DNA of 33,899 nucleotides from Peptostreptococcus canis (GCF_014229965.1 NZ_JABGBW010000012.1:1-33899); one strand, 5' to 3'. Counted from the first letter of the stretch, positions 8,075 to 16,670 are shown. The notes: a model not told the origin generated them from the sequence alone. Translations and numbers: made by a program.

Positions 8075-8139
8075 TCTGATTAATAATTTGTGCGATTATT
8101 CATCAATGTCATTTGACGAAGAATCTATTTTTATAAGGA

Positions 8140-8631
8140 CTAATCATTATTCAAAAATTTTTTTAGTTTTTTCAAAAACTCCTTTTTGGTTTTTTCATCA
8201 TTCTCTAGATAATCGACCGGCACTTCCAAATAGTTATGTCTGAAAATATCTACGTTTTTCATAAGATACTTCATAAATATTCCTTTTTGTCCCTCAATTG
8301 AACATGTTGGGCTTTCTTTTATACCTATAATTCCGACTATATTATACCCTTTGGAAATATACTCATCGATTTCTAGTTTACATCTATCTGCAAGTTCTTT
8401 ACATAAAGCGTTATAATCTAAGGTATCATATTCCTCTTTTGTCATAGGTTTTCTATCCATTCCCAAATATAGCATTTCAGGACAGGGTAATTGTTCTATT
8501 CCTATTCCATTTATCATAATTTCATCTATAATCGACGCATATACGCCACTACTTCTAGCTAATGGTTTCACGACAGAATTTTGATTTAATATGCAATGAG
8601 AAATATATATAATAGAGTTACTCCTAATCAT
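8140..8631 (-). CDS. TudS-related putative desulfidase (CD3072 family, DUF523-like)
   Basis: A 163-aa protein with three conserved cysteines in DUF523/TudS-like contexts: C13 in SHCILNQN, C50 in LPCPEM and C110 in ESPTCS. In TudS (thiouracil desulfidase) three such cysteines hold a [4Fe-4S] cluster whose open iron takes sulfur from the substrate. The first motif differs from the CLLG-type motif of classical DUF523, matching the divergent branch I know as CD3072-type. Its ATG overlaps the last 8 nt of the upstream S-component gene, so translation is probably coupled; AAAGGTG lies within that gene's end. The context suggests a substrate imported by the S component, perhaps a sulfur-containing nucleobase or cofactor analogue. 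Family good, substrate inferred. Confidence 0.78.
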   Translation of the reverse strand: MIRSNSIIYISHCILNQNSVVKPLARSSGVYASIIDEIMINGIGIEQLPCPEMLYLGMDRKPMTKEEYDTLDYNALCKELADRCKLEIDEYISKGYNIVGIIGIKESPTCSIEGQKGIFMKYLMKNVDIFRHNYLEVPVDYLENDEKTKKEFLKKLKKFLNND

Positions 8632-9172
8632 TTTTTATAACACCTTTCAATCTGGCATAACAAATTGAAACTAAAACACAAGAAATTACTTTATCTACTA
8701 TATTACTAGTTATTCTAGGAATAAATGCAGAAGAGAAAATTTCCATGCCTGAATTCTTAAGCCATACAAAGAATATATCATTTACATCACCTGTTATACC
8801 ACCATATACATAAACCGCTATTGGTGTTCCAATCAACGGTGCAACAACTGCTAAAATCAAACCGGTTATAACTGCCGTCTTTATATCAAATTTCCTGTTT
8901 TTAGCAATGAAACCTACAATTAAACCAATTGCAACATTGACTAACAAAAACGGTATTTCCCTCGGATCTTTAAGAACACCCAGTACTAAATTCGTTATGC
9001 CTCCTACTGCTGCCCCATATATAGGACCACATATTACAGCTATAAATATCGTTCCCACTGTATCCATAAATAATAAAGGTATATGTAATAAACCTACAAC
9101 CATTCCTAATACTATATTAATTGCTATACCAATTGCAGAAAAAATCAATTTTTTTGTAGAGTTATTATTCAT
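8624..9172 (-). CDS. ECF transporter S component (CD3073-like)
   Basis: A 182-aa integral membrane protein with about five to six hydrophobic segments. It has the short polytopic fold and glycine-rich loops typical of the substrate-binding S components of energy-coupling-factor importers (for example GPIYGAAVGGITNLVLG and FMDTVGTIF). S components give substrate specificity and use a shared EcfA/A'/T module encoded elsewhere; none is in this window. AGGGGGT precedes the ATG by 6 nt. It overlaps the TudS-like gene by 8 nt, an arrangement I recall for the CD3073-CD3072 pair in clostridia. The substrate is unknown. Confidence 0.75.
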   Translation of the reverse strand: MNNNSTKKLIFSAIGIAINIVLGMVVGLLHIPLLFMDTVGTIFIAVICGPIYGAAVGGITNLVLGVLKDPREIPFLLVNVAIGLIVGFIAKNRKFDIKTAVITGLILAVVAPLIGTPIAVYVYGGITGDVNDIFFVWLKNSGMEIFSSAFIPRITSNIVDKVISCVLVSICYARLKGVIKND

Positions 9173-9226
9173 GCTACTACCCCCTAATATAATAAATATT
9201 TAGAAATTTCCAATCTCCGTATCTTT

Positions 9227-9232
9227 ATTATA
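9227..9232 (-). promoter_or_regulatory. Possible -10 of the S-component/desulfidase operon
   Basis: Minus strand TATAAT at 9232-9227, about 55 nt before the S-component ATG. No convincing -35 lies at 16-18 nt, so this is only a weak candidate. No clear terminator for iorB is visible in 9173-9319, so readthrough from iorAB is also possible. Confidence 0.3.
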
Positions 9233-9319
9233 CTTTAAAGCAATGCAAGAACCTATTAAAATGTATATGTTATTGAAAAAAACAATACCTATATATATTG
9301 ATATAGAAAATACAAAACC

Positions 9320-9895
9320 TTATAAATTTCTACCATACATAAAACATTCTTTATTCAATTCTAAAAATTTCGCTGGAACACTTCTAGCTATACTTTCAAT
9401 CCAATTTTCAATTGGAATTTCATCTATAAACTTAGAACAAACACCTAGCAATATAATATTTGCAGCCGCTTTATTACCTAATTCTGCAGCCTTATTTGTA
9501 AAATCTTCCATTATTACAGTACCCGCATATTTCTGCAATTCTTCTAATACATCCGGTTCGTATTCTTTTACTCCTTGCTGTACCATAGTCGGTACCATTT
9601 CATACTTATTTACAATAGCTACAGAAGTATTCGGCTTTAATTCTTTTCTAAACCTTCTACCTTCCAAGGCTTCAAACCCTATCAGTATATCTACTTCACC
9701 CGGTCTTACATTTGGAGAAAAAACTTTTTCACCTATTCTTATACTTCCCCAAACTTTACCTCCTCTTTGTGATAAACCTACCACATCATTTGTTTTTATA
9801 TCTAATCCTGATAAGAAGGCAGCCTCGGCAACTATTTTAGTAGTCATCACTAGCCCTTGTCCACCTACACCTGCTAATACTATGTTCTTATTCAT
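9320..9895 (-). CDS. iorB: Indolepyruvate:ferredoxin oxidoreductase beta subunit
   Basis: A 191-aa gamma-type subunit of the 2-oxoacid:ferredoxin oxidoreductase superfamily. It carries the N-terminal motif NIVLAGVGGQGLV and GLSQRGGKVWGSIR, typical of IorB. With IorA it oxidises indole-3-pyruvate and other aryl-pyruvates, formed from Trp, Phe and Tyr, with coenzyme A to aryl-acetyl-CoA and CO2, reducing ferredoxin. The start at 9895 is preferred because GGGG lies 8 nt upstream. An ATG at 9913 overlaps the iorA stop (TAATG) and would add six residues. It is the second gene of the iorA-iorB operon. Confidence 0.94.
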   Translation of the reverse strand: MNKNIVLAGVGGQGLVMTTKIVAEAAFLSGLDIKTNDVVGLSQRGGKVWGSIRIGEKVFSPNVRPGEVDILIGFEALEGRRFRKELKPNTSVAIVNKYEMVPTMVQQGVKEYEPDVLEELQKYAGTVIMEDFTNKAAELGNKAAANIILLGVCSKFIDEIPIENWIESIARSVPAKFLELNKECFMYGRNL

Positions 9896-9912
9896 ATTAT
9901 TTTCCCCTTTCA

Positions 9913-11697
9913 TTATTTAGATCCTTTTCTCTTGATAGCACCAACAGGACAAACCTGAGCACATATAGAACATCCTACACACTGATTTTCATCTATAGAT
10001 GATTTTAACTTTTCTATACCATCATATTTCTTCATTCTCAATGGAGGACAATTTGTCTTTATACAAGTTCTACATCCTATACAAATTTCAGGATCTACCT
10101 CGAATGGAGTTTCTTTTATTTTATACCTTAAAGCACATGGTCTTGAAGTAATTATAACTGATATACCTTTTCTCTTTATGGCATCATTAATTGTCTTTTT
10201 AGCTTCTTTATAATTAAACTGGTCAATTTTCTGAACATCATCAAAGCCCATATCTCTTATAAGTTGTTCAACCGATATATCCTGTCCAAGATTGTCAAGG
10301 TGATAAGATTCTGCTGTAGGCTGTCCACCCGTCATTCCGGTAGTACCATTATCCAGAACTATCATAGTAATATTTTCGTCTCCATTTAATTGATATTTCA
10401 AATTTGCAAAACCTGTCATACCACTATGGAAAAATGTACCATCTCCTATTACACCAACTAGAGGTTTATCCTGTTCTCCTCGTTTATCCATGGCAATTCT
10501 CATACCTTTTACCATTCCTAGGGATGCGCCCATACTTATGTTTGCCTTTAATACTTCCATCGGATAAAGTAATCCCATAGTATAACATCCGATATCACCT
10601 ATAACAGTAACTTTTGATTTCTTCAAAATATCAAATACAGGTCTATGTGGACATCCCGGACAGAATAATGGACCTCTAGGAGTTGTATCGTCCTGCTCCG
10701 GATTTTTTACTCTTCTCTCTTTAATTATTCCTGCCTTTAAAAGCCCTTCTTCTATGATCTCTGAATGTAATTCTCCTGTAAAAGAGAAAAACTCCTTACC
10801 AACGCAGTCTATACCATGAATTTTTAATTCATTTTCAATAAATGGCATCATCTCTTCAATTACTACGATTCTGGAATACTCTTTGGATAACTCTCTAATT
10901 TTATCTATCGGAAGTGGATATACCATGCCCAACTTCAATACATCGACGTCTGGACAGACTTCTCTCAAATTATAATAACAGATACCGGAAGTAATTATTA
11001 ATGTATCACTTCCCTTTTTTTCCAATTTATTTATTTCAAGATTATTAGCAAATTTAGAAAGATCTTCTATCCTTTGCTTCATAGTATGTTGATGCTTAAA
11101 TGTATGTGGAGGAAGCATGCAATATTTAGTTGGATCTCCGGTAAACTCCGGTCCCATCTTTTCCACTCTATCATCTAATTCCACAACTGACCTTCCATGA
11201 CAAATTCTACTTGTAATTCTCATCATTACAGGCATTTTAAACTGCTCACTAATATCCAGGCCGACTTTTACAAAATCCTTTGATTCTTGAGAATCAGATG
11301 GATCAAAAACCGCCATATTTGCAAATTTTGCTAAAATTCTATTATCCTGTTCATTCTGAGAACTCGCCATACCCGGATCATCCCCTGAAACCAACATAAA
11401 ACCTGCATCTATAGGTGCTTGAGTAAATGTCATCAAAGGGTCCATACAAATATTTACACCTACATGTTTCATTACCACCATTGTTCTTACTCCACCAAAA
11501 CATGAGCCTATACCTGCTTCCAACGCCACTTTTTCATTCGTTGAAAATTCTGCATATACTCCGTCAAACTCTTTGACTGTATCAATTATTTCGACAGTTG
11601 GTGAACCCGGATAAGATGTTGCTACTACACCACCTGCTTCATAAAAACCCCTGGCAACTGCTTGATTACCACTTAAAATGCTTTTTTCTTTGTTCAT
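9913..11697 (-). CDS. iorA: Indolepyruvate:ferredoxin oxidoreductase alpha subunit
   Basis: A 594-aa catalytic subunit. The N-terminal pyrimidine-binding domain begins with GNQAVARGFYEAG and contains SYPGSPT. The thiamine-diphosphate domain carries FCPGCPHRP, GDIGCYTMG and GVIGDGTFFHSG. The C-terminus holds two ferredoxin-like clusters. The first, CIGCRTCIKTNCP, has the CxxCxxCxxxxC spacing characteristic of IorA; the second is CVGCSICAQVCP. Length is that of the usual enzyme. AAGGAGAGG precedes the ATG by about 7 nt. It supplies low-potential reduced ferredoxin from aromatic amino acid fermentation, fitting the peptidases and peptide transporter close by. Confidence 0.96.
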   Translation of the reverse strand: MNKEKSILSGNQAVARGFYEAGGVVATSYPGSPTVEIIDTVKEFDGVYAEFSTNEKVALEAGIGSCFGGVRTMVVMKHVGVNICMDPLMTFTQAPIDAGFMLVSGDDPGMASSQNEQDNRILAKFANMAVFDPSDSQESKDFVKVGLDISEQFKMPVMMRITSRICHGRSVVELDDRVEKMGPEFTGDPTKYCMLPPHTFKHQHTMKQRIEDLSKFANNLEINKLEKKGSDTLIITSGICYYNLREVCPDVDVLKLGMVYPLPIDKIRELSKEYSRIVVIEEMMPFIENELKIHGIDCVGKEFFSFTGELHSEIIEEGLLKAGIIKERRVKNPEQDDTTPRGPLFCPGCPHRPVFDILKKSKVTVIGDIGCYTMGLLYPMEVLKANISMGASLGMVKGMRIAMDKRGEQDKPLVGVIGDGTFFHSGMTGFANLKYQLNGDENITMIVLDNGTTGMTGGQPTAESYHLDNLGQDISVEQLIRDMGFDDVQKIDQFNYKEAKKTINDAIKRKGISVIITSRPCALRYKIKETPFEVDPEICIGCRTCIKTNCPPLRMKKYDGIEKLKSSIDENQCVGCSICAQVCPVGAIKRKGSK

Positions 11698-11851
11698 TTC
11701 TATACCTCTCCTTATATTCTAAGTATAATATTAATATGCTTTCCAGATTTTCCTAAAACAGATTAAAATTTACCATTATTTACTTATATCTGCCCGATAT
11801 TTTATGACATATAATATTTATCTAAAATAAATAATATTTCATTATTTTAAT

Positions 11852-11867
11852 ACGATTAGGAAATCGT
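11852..11867. repeat. Short inverted repeat upstream of iorA
   Basis: ACGATT/AATCGT with a 4-nt loop, about 155 nt upstream of the iorA ATG, in the spacer between iorAB and the end of the Xaa-Pro aminopeptidase unit. It could be an operator, but it may equally be chance. No good promoter was recognised in this spacer. Confidence 0.25.
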
Positions 11868-11911
11868 TACATTTATGTTATACCCTTTTTCAAAAAAATT
11901 ATAGAAAAAAA

Positions 11912-11984
11912 CAAAAAAAGTGTTGACAATATGATAACGGATTTTTAATAAAAATTTTTAATATCCATTATATACTGTCAACAC
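11912..11984 (-). terminator. Terminator of the pip/aminopeptidase unit
   Basis: Minus strand: GTGTTGACA (11984-11976) pairs with TGTCAACAC (11928-11920). A 47-nt loop lies between, which itself can extend the pairing (GGAT/ATCC). TTTTTTTG follows immediately. It lies 24 nt past the aminopeptidase stop. Confidence 0.82.
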
Positions 11985-12007
11985 ATAACTATACAGTTAA
12001 TTATATT

Positions 12008-13798
12008 TTAAACTTCTCTAGTAGCCTCTTTCAGCCATGCTCTTTCTTCTTCGTCAAGATGTGGAGAAATTAACTCATACACTTTTTTGTGATATGTATT
12101 CAGCTCAAACTTATCAGATTCTGTTAACATATCTACATTTATTGCGTCAAAATCAAATGGTACATATGTAATTGCTTCAAATTCCATAAATTGTCCATAT
12201 TCATTCTCTATACCTTTTTTAGTTAAAAGTTCATTTTCTAATCTAATACCATGAGAACCAGCTATATATACACCCGGCTCATCAGTAACTATCATTCCCG
12301 CTTCAAAAGGCATTACTTCATGTTTTCTAAATTGCCATCTAAATCCAGTCGGAGGTTCATGTATATTTCCTAAATATCCTATACCATGACCTGTGCCATG
12401 ATTGTAATTTAATCCCCTATCCCAGAAAGGTTGTCTTGCCAATATATCTAAATTCATACCTATACAACCATAAAGGAATTTAGCCTTAGCAAGTCTAAGA
12501 TTAGATTGTAAAACCGTTGTATAATCGTCTTTCATAAACTGAGGTATTTCACCTAATGCAGTAGTTCTAGTAATATCAGTGGATCCCTGCATATAGTTTG
12601 CACCCGTATCAGTAAGGAATAAAGTTCCTGTTCCTAAATGTACATTAGTTTCTTCTGATGAAGAATAGTGTACTATCGCACCATGCTCTCCGTAACCACA
12701 TATAGGCTCGAAACTAGGACATATAAAATCACCTTGGGCAGCTCTAAGCTCTTCCAACTTGTCGGAAGCGGACATTTCGGTTTCCTCTGATATTTTCCCA
12801 TCTTTTACTAGTTTTTTCAACCAATAAATAAATTTAGTATGTGCCACACCGTCTTTTATATGCGCCTGATAAATATTTTTTATTTCAGTTTCATTTTTTA
12901 TAGCCTTCATTAAAATAGTAGGATTCATCGCCTCGGCTATTTTAACATTGTCAGGTATATTCATATACATAGCATAGTTCAATCTATCCGGATCAACTAA
13001 TACCGTACCGTTTAATTTTTTCACATCTTCATATATATCATTATAAGGCTTAATTTCAACTCCATCAGCAACCAGTTTTGATTTTATTTCATCACTTATC
13101 TTACTTTCATTTATATATAAAGCAACCTTGTCATTATAAACTATTGAATAGCAAAGAATTAATGGAAAATATTCCACATCTCTACCCCTTATGTTAAGAA
13201 GCCATCCGGTATCATCCAAAGTAGTAATTACATGGGCATCCGCATTATGCTTTTTCATCTCATTTCTTACTCTTTCTATTTTGCTTGCAGAAGACTCTCC
13301 ACTGTATTTTTCATCTAAATAAAATATAGGTTCCTCTGACATAGATGGTCTATCTTTCCAAACCTCATCTACTAAATCTACATTATATATTATTTTTCCC
13401 TTTTTATCAGATACTATCTTTTGTAATTCAACACCATCACCAAAAGAAACTGATCTGCCGTCAAAAGCTAAGACTCCTCCTTCCTGCAATTTATCTTCTA
13501 TAAATTCATTTATTGAAGGAACTCCGGGTTCTCCCATTTTAAATAACTCCACTCCAGAACCCTGAAGTTGATTTCCGGCCTGTAAAAAATACCTGCCGTC
13601 AGTCCATAATCCCGCTTCATCTTTTAATACCAGCGCAGTACCTGCCGATCCTGTAAATCCGGTGATAAATGCCCTTCCTTTGAAATGCTCTCCAACATAT
13701 TCACTATTATGATAATCTGCTGTAGGTACCATATAGATATCTACACTATTTTTCACCATCAACTCTCTTAACTTAGAAACTCTTTCACTTACTTTCAT
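12008..13798 (-). CDS. Xaa-Pro aminopeptidase, long three-domain M24B form
   Basis: A 596-aa cytosolic dimetal peptidase removing N-terminal residues that precede proline. There are two creatinase-like N-terminal domains (about 1-300), then a pita-bread M24 domain. The metal ligands are visible as D in LTDTGANY, D in GSTDITRT, H in HGTGHGIGY, E in VTDEPGVY and E in RLENELLT. Its length fits the eukaryote-like/long PepP (about 600 aa) rather than the 350-440-aa bacterial forms. I chose the ATG at 13798, nine bases after GGGAG. A TTG at 13822 would add eight residues. It lies 66 nt downstream of pip, probably as one operon ending at the 11.9-kb terminator. The protein has no signal peptide. Confidence 0.93.
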   Translation of the reverse strand: MKVSERVSKLRELMVKNSVDIYMVPTADYHNSEYVGEHFKGRAFITGFTGSAGTALVLKDEAGLWTDGRYFLQAGNQLQGSGVELFKMGEPGVPSINEFIEDKLQEGGVLAFDGRSVSFGDGVELQKIVSDKKGKIIYNVDLVDEVWKDRPSMSEEPIFYLDEKYSGESSASKIERVRNEMKKHNADAHVITTLDDTGWLLNIRGRDVEYFPLILCYSIVYNDKVALYINESKISDEIKSKLVADGVEIKPYNDIYEDVKKLNGTVLVDPDRLNYAMYMNIPDNVKIAEAMNPTILMKAIKNETEIKNIYQAHIKDGVAHTKFIYWLKKLVKDGKISEETEMSASDKLEELRAAQGDFICPSFEPICGYGEHGAIVHYSSSEETNVHLGTGTLFLTDTGANYMQGSTDITRTTALGEIPQFMKDDYTTVLQSNLRLAKAKFLYGCIGMNLDILARQPFWDRGLNYNHGTGHGIGYLGNIHEPPTGFRWQFRKHEVMPFEAGMIVTDEPGVYIAGSHGIRLENELLTKKGIENEYGQFMEFEAITYVPFDFDAINVDMLTESDKFELNTYHKKVYELISPHLDEEERAWLKEATREV

Positions 13799-13864
13799 TT
13801 TTATATTCTCCCTTCTGGGCAAAACTCAATATATTGAGTTTAAATTGTCCATAAATGTATATAT

Positions 13865-14824
13865 TTAAAATAATTTTTTAAATTCATCAGTAGCTCTTAC
13901 AAGTACGTCAACAATTTCAGGTTCTCCTGAAGAATGTCCTGAAATCGTAGGATAAAGCTTACAATTATTAAGTTTCTTACTCAATAAATACGCACCTATA
14001 AATCTACAATCCATATCATATCTACCATGGGCAATAATTGTAGGTATATCCTTTATAATATCACTTTCATCAAGTATATAATTCATATTTTCTCTAAACA
14101 TATTATTCATCCAGAAATGGCATTCAATAGTAGCCATAGAAATAGCATAATCCTCGTCTCCAAAATCTTCAACTAAATCGTCATTAGGAAGAAGAGTCAC
14201 TATGCTACCTTCCCACATACTCCAAGCTCTTGCAGCTTCCACTCTGGTATCCCTATCTTCACTAGTAAGTCTCTTATAATATGCTGTAATTAAATCTCCT
14301 CTTTCCTCTTCAGGAATGACTTCTATAAATTTTTCCCATTTGTCCGGGAATATATTAGATGCTCCACCTTCTTGATATATCCAATCAATATCTTCCTGTC
14401 TACCTAGGAAAATTCCTCTAAGAACTAAGCCAACTGTTCTGTCAGGGTGCTGAAGTGCATAACTAAGCGCTAGAGTTGACCCCCAACTACCTCCAAATAC
14501 CAACCATTTATCTATTCCTAACTTTTCTCTTATCTTTTCCATATCACAAATAATACTGTCTGTATCATTATTTGTAAGATTTGCATGAGGAGTACTTTTA
14601 CCACTGCCTCTTTGATCAAAAAGGATTATTCTGTAAAATTCCGGATCAAAAAATTGTCTACAAGATGGAGCCGTACCACATCCCGGTCCACCATGTAAAA
14701 ATACCACAGGTTTTCCATTTGGATTACCTGACTCTTCATAATAAATGGTATGTATATCATCTACCTTTATAAAATCTGTAAAATTAGCCTCAATAGCTGG
14801 ATAAAGTGTTCTTAATTCACTCAT
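13865..14824 (-). CDS. pip: Proline iminopeptidase (S33)
   Basis: A 319-aa alpha/beta-hydrolase cleaving N-terminal proline from peptides. The oxyanion motif is HGGPGCG (44-50). The nucleophile is S113 in FGGSWGS. FDQRGSGKS is the typical PIP segment around 69-77. Near the end are the catalytic Asp region GRYDMDC and the His in SGHSSGEPE. Length is normal for the family. The SD AGGGTGG sits a few bases before the ATG. With the two M24B enzymes and the peptide carrier nearby, this forms a proline-peptide breakdown set. Confidence 0.95.
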   Translation of the reverse strand: MSELRTLYPAIEANFTDFIKVDDIHTIYYEESGNPNGKPVVFLHGGPGCGTAPSCRQFFDPEFYRIILFDQRGSGKSTPHANLTNNDTDSIICDMEKIREKLGIDKWLVFGGSWGSTLALSYALQHPDRTVGLVLRGIFLGRQEDIDWIYQEGGASNIFPDKWEKFIEVIPEEERGDLITAYYKRLTSEDRDTRVEAARAWSMWEGSIVTLLPNDDLVEDFGDEDYAISMATIECHFWMNNMFRENMNYILDESDIIKDIPTIIAHGRYDMDCRFIGAYLLSKKLNNCKLYPTISGHSSGEPEIVDVLVRATDEFKKLF

Positions 14825-14918
14825 AATGCCACCCTTTCTGCAATTAAATTTATCTAAATTATTTAAGACTCAGGTATATCGTTTTCCAAGTCTCAAGCAA
14901 AATATAACCCTAAGTGAA

Positions 14919-14928
14919 ATTATAGCAT
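14919..14928 (-). promoter_or_regulatory. Extended -10 promoter of pip
   Basis: Minus strand ATGCTATAAT: a perfect -10 TATAAT (14924-14919) with TG one base upstream (extended -10). The -35 (TAGAAT) is poor, as is usual for this promoter class. It lies about 95 nt before the pip ATG. Confidence 0.55.
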
Positions 14929-15004
14929 ATAGACGAGTATAATTCTACAAAATAAGGTCTAAAAATGATTAAACTCCATTATGTAATTTATCTCCTAAAA
15001 TCAT

Positions 15005-15032
15005 TTGAATTTTTCTATCGTAGTGATATAAT
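15005..15032 (+). promoter_or_regulatory. Promoter of the M24B peptidase gene at 15129
   Basis: -35 TTGAAT (15005-15010), 16-nt spacer, -10 TATAAT (15027-15032) preceded by TGA (extended -10). It runs divergently from the pip promoter, 80 bp away. The predicted start near 15039 coincides with the first base of the inverted repeat TAGAGTA/TACTCTA (15038-15044 and 15081-15087). Confidence 0.65.
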
Positions 15033-15128
15033 GTACGTAGAGTATTATTCTCAAAAGTAACATATTTCACTGAAAGGGATTACTCTATAAAAAAAAATTA
15101 TTGTAATATTATCAAAGGGAGGATTTAT

Positions 15129-16211
15129 ATGAAAGACAACAGAGTGAGTCAGGTTTTAAAGAGAATGAAAGAAGAAAATATTCCCCAAATGCTAGTAAGT
15201 GATCCGCTTGCTATTTTCTATTTAACTGGTTATTTCCTAAATCCGGGAGAAAGACTATTTGCTCTTTACCTAAATCTGGATGGAAACCATAAACTATTCG
15301 TAAATGCTCTTTTCCCAATAGAAGAAGATCTGGGTGTGGAAAAGGTTATTTTCAACGACACTGATAACTCAATAGAAGTAGTATCAAATTATATGGATAA
15401 ATCTAAAACTATAGGTGTCGATAAAAATTGGCCTGCCAGATTTGTTCTTGGTTTAATGGAACTTTGCCCTAATAGTAAATTTGTCAACTCATCTTTTATA
15501 GTTGATACAATGAGAATGTACAAAGATGAAGAAGAAAAAGATTTGATGAGAAAAGTGTCATTAATGAATGATGAAGCATGCGAAAAAATAATAGGTAGAA
15601 TCACTGCTGATAAAACTGAAAAACAAATTGCCAGTGAATTAATTAAGCTTTATGAAGAAATGGGAGCTGAAGGCCTATCGTTTGATCCAATTATAGGTAT
15701 GGCTGCGAATGGTGCTAATCCTCATGGTGAACCTGGTGACAGATATGCCAAACCCGGAGATGCAATAATTATAGATATTGGTTGCAAAAAAGACATGTAC
15801 TGCTCTGACATGACTAGAACAGTATTCTGGAAAGAAGTAAGTGAAAAAGGAAAAGAAGTATTTGAAATAGTTTTAGAAGCTAATAAAAGAGGTATAGCCG
15901 CTTCTAAACCGGGTGCCAGATTTTGTGATATAGATGCAGCTTGTAGAGATTATATCACTGAAATGGGATATGGTGAGTACTTTACTCATAGAACAGGACA
16001 TCATATTGGATTGGAAGACCATGACTATGGTGACGTCTCTTCAGTAAACACTGCTGTTGCTGAACCTGGTATGATATTCTCTATTGAACCGGGAATCTAT
16101 TTACCTGGCGAATTTGGTGTAAGAATAGAAGACCTGGTTCTTATAACTGAAGATGGTTGTGAAGTCCTTAATAAATTTAATAAGGAACTAACAGTTATAG
16201 GAAATGACTAA
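15129..16211 (+). CDS. Xaa-Pro peptidase (M24B), short PepQ/PepP-like form
   Basis: A 360-aa cytosolic peptidase with one creatinase-like N-terminal domain (about 1-130) and an M24 catalytic domain. The metal ligands are D in IDIGCKKD, D in SDMTRT, H in RTGHHIGLE, E in SIEPGIY and E in RIEDLVLI. The size is that of bacterial Xaa-Pro dipeptidase or short Xaa-Pro aminopeptidase; which of the two cannot be told from sequence. GGGAGG lies 7 nt before the ATG. It is transcribed divergently from pip and the long aminopeptidase, so the locus holds two M24B enzymes of different architecture. Confidence 0.92.
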   Translation: MKDNRVSQVLKRMKEENIPQMLVSDPLAIFYLTGYFLNPGERLFALYLNLDGNHKLFVNALFPIEEDLGVEKVIFNDTDNSIEVVSNYMDKSKTIGVDKNWPARFVLGLMELCPNSKFVNSSFIVDTMRMYKDEEEKDLMRKVSLMNDEACEKIIGRITADKTEKQIASELIKLYEEMGAEGLSFDPIIGMAANGANPHGEPGDRYAKPGDAIIIDIGCKKDMYCSDMTRTVFWKEVSEKGKEVFEIVLEANKRGIAASKPGARFCDIDAACRDYITEMGYGEYFTHRTGHHIGLEDHDYGDVSSVNTAVAEPGMIFSIEPGIYLPGEFGVRIEDLVLITEDGCEVLNKFNKELTVIGND

Positions 16212-16263
16212 TATAGTGTATTATTTTATAACAAACTCAAAAAAATTAACTGAGAGGAATATT

Positions 16264-16291
16264 TCAATAGAGTAATATCAATAGAGTAATA
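16264..16291. repeat. 14-bp perfect tandem repeat (two copies)
   Basis: TCAATAGAGTAATA occurs twice in direct succession, 46 bp upstream of the -35 of the T-box promoter. Two head-to-tail copies may be a regulator site or simple slippage. The spacer 16212-16336 holds no gene and no clear terminator. Confidence 0.6.
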
Positions 16292-16336
16292 GTTGTAAAT
16301 AAAAGAAAATTATCAAAACAAAAAATTTAAAATATA

Positions 16337-16365
16337 TTGACAATTTAGAAATCTTTAAATATAAT
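16337..16365 (+). promoter_or_regulatory. Promoter of the methionine operon
   Basis: A perfect consensus: -35 TTGACA (16337-16342), 17-nt spacer, -10 TATAAT (16360-16365). The start is predicted near 16372, just before the T-box leader. A full-strength promoter fits control by attenuation rather than at initiation. Confidence 0.85.
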
Positions 16366-16384
16366 AGATAGCATATTCATAATA

Positions 16385-16670
16385 AAATTCAATGAAGAGA
16401 AGAGTAGCTAATGAATTTTTCTACAGAGAAGCTGCATATGGTGAGAGCAGATGTTAATGAAGTTAGTGAATATGGTCTTGGAGATACTGTATCGATATTT
16501 AGATTCAGTCGGGTGTGCCTGTTATAGCACTAGGGTATGATAGTACTTGAAATTTTTTATTCGCAGTCTTGGTGTACCCGATGAGGTGATATCTGTGAAG
16601 ATTTTGCGAATAAAAGGTGGTAACACGTTAGTAACGTCCTTTTCAACATTTGTTGAAAAGGACTTTTTTA
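16385..16670 (+). promoter_or_regulatory. T-box riboswitch, methionine specifier
   Basis: A tRNA-sensing leader of the Firmicute T-box class. Stem I begins with GAAGAGAAGAGTAGC (AG-bulge region) and has the GGTGAGAGCAG apical segment. The specifier region reads GTGAATATGGTCTTGGAG, placing ATG (16472-16474) as the specifier codon for tRNA-Met. A stem III with arms TTATTCGCA/TGCGAATAA follows. The T-box proper is AAGGTGGTAACACG at 16613-16626; its TGGT can pair with the ACCA end of an uncharged tRNA. A mutually exclusive terminator follows at 16636-16669. Uncharged tRNA-Met should stabilise the antiterminator and allow transcription of the sulfhydrylase gene and metA. Confidence 0.92.
16636..16669 (+). 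terminator. Regulated terminator of the T-box
   Basis: A perfect 12-bp stem GTCCTTTTCAAC/GTTGAAAAGGAC with a 4-nt loop, then TTTTTT. The 5' arm overlaps the 3' side of the antiterminator (ACGTCCTTTT), as expected for a T-box switch. Confidence 0.93.

Noticed and set aside
9243-9920. A 225-codon plus-strand frame
   Set aside because: It is antisense to the whole of iorB, whose family motifs are unambiguous; no SD and no recognisable protein.
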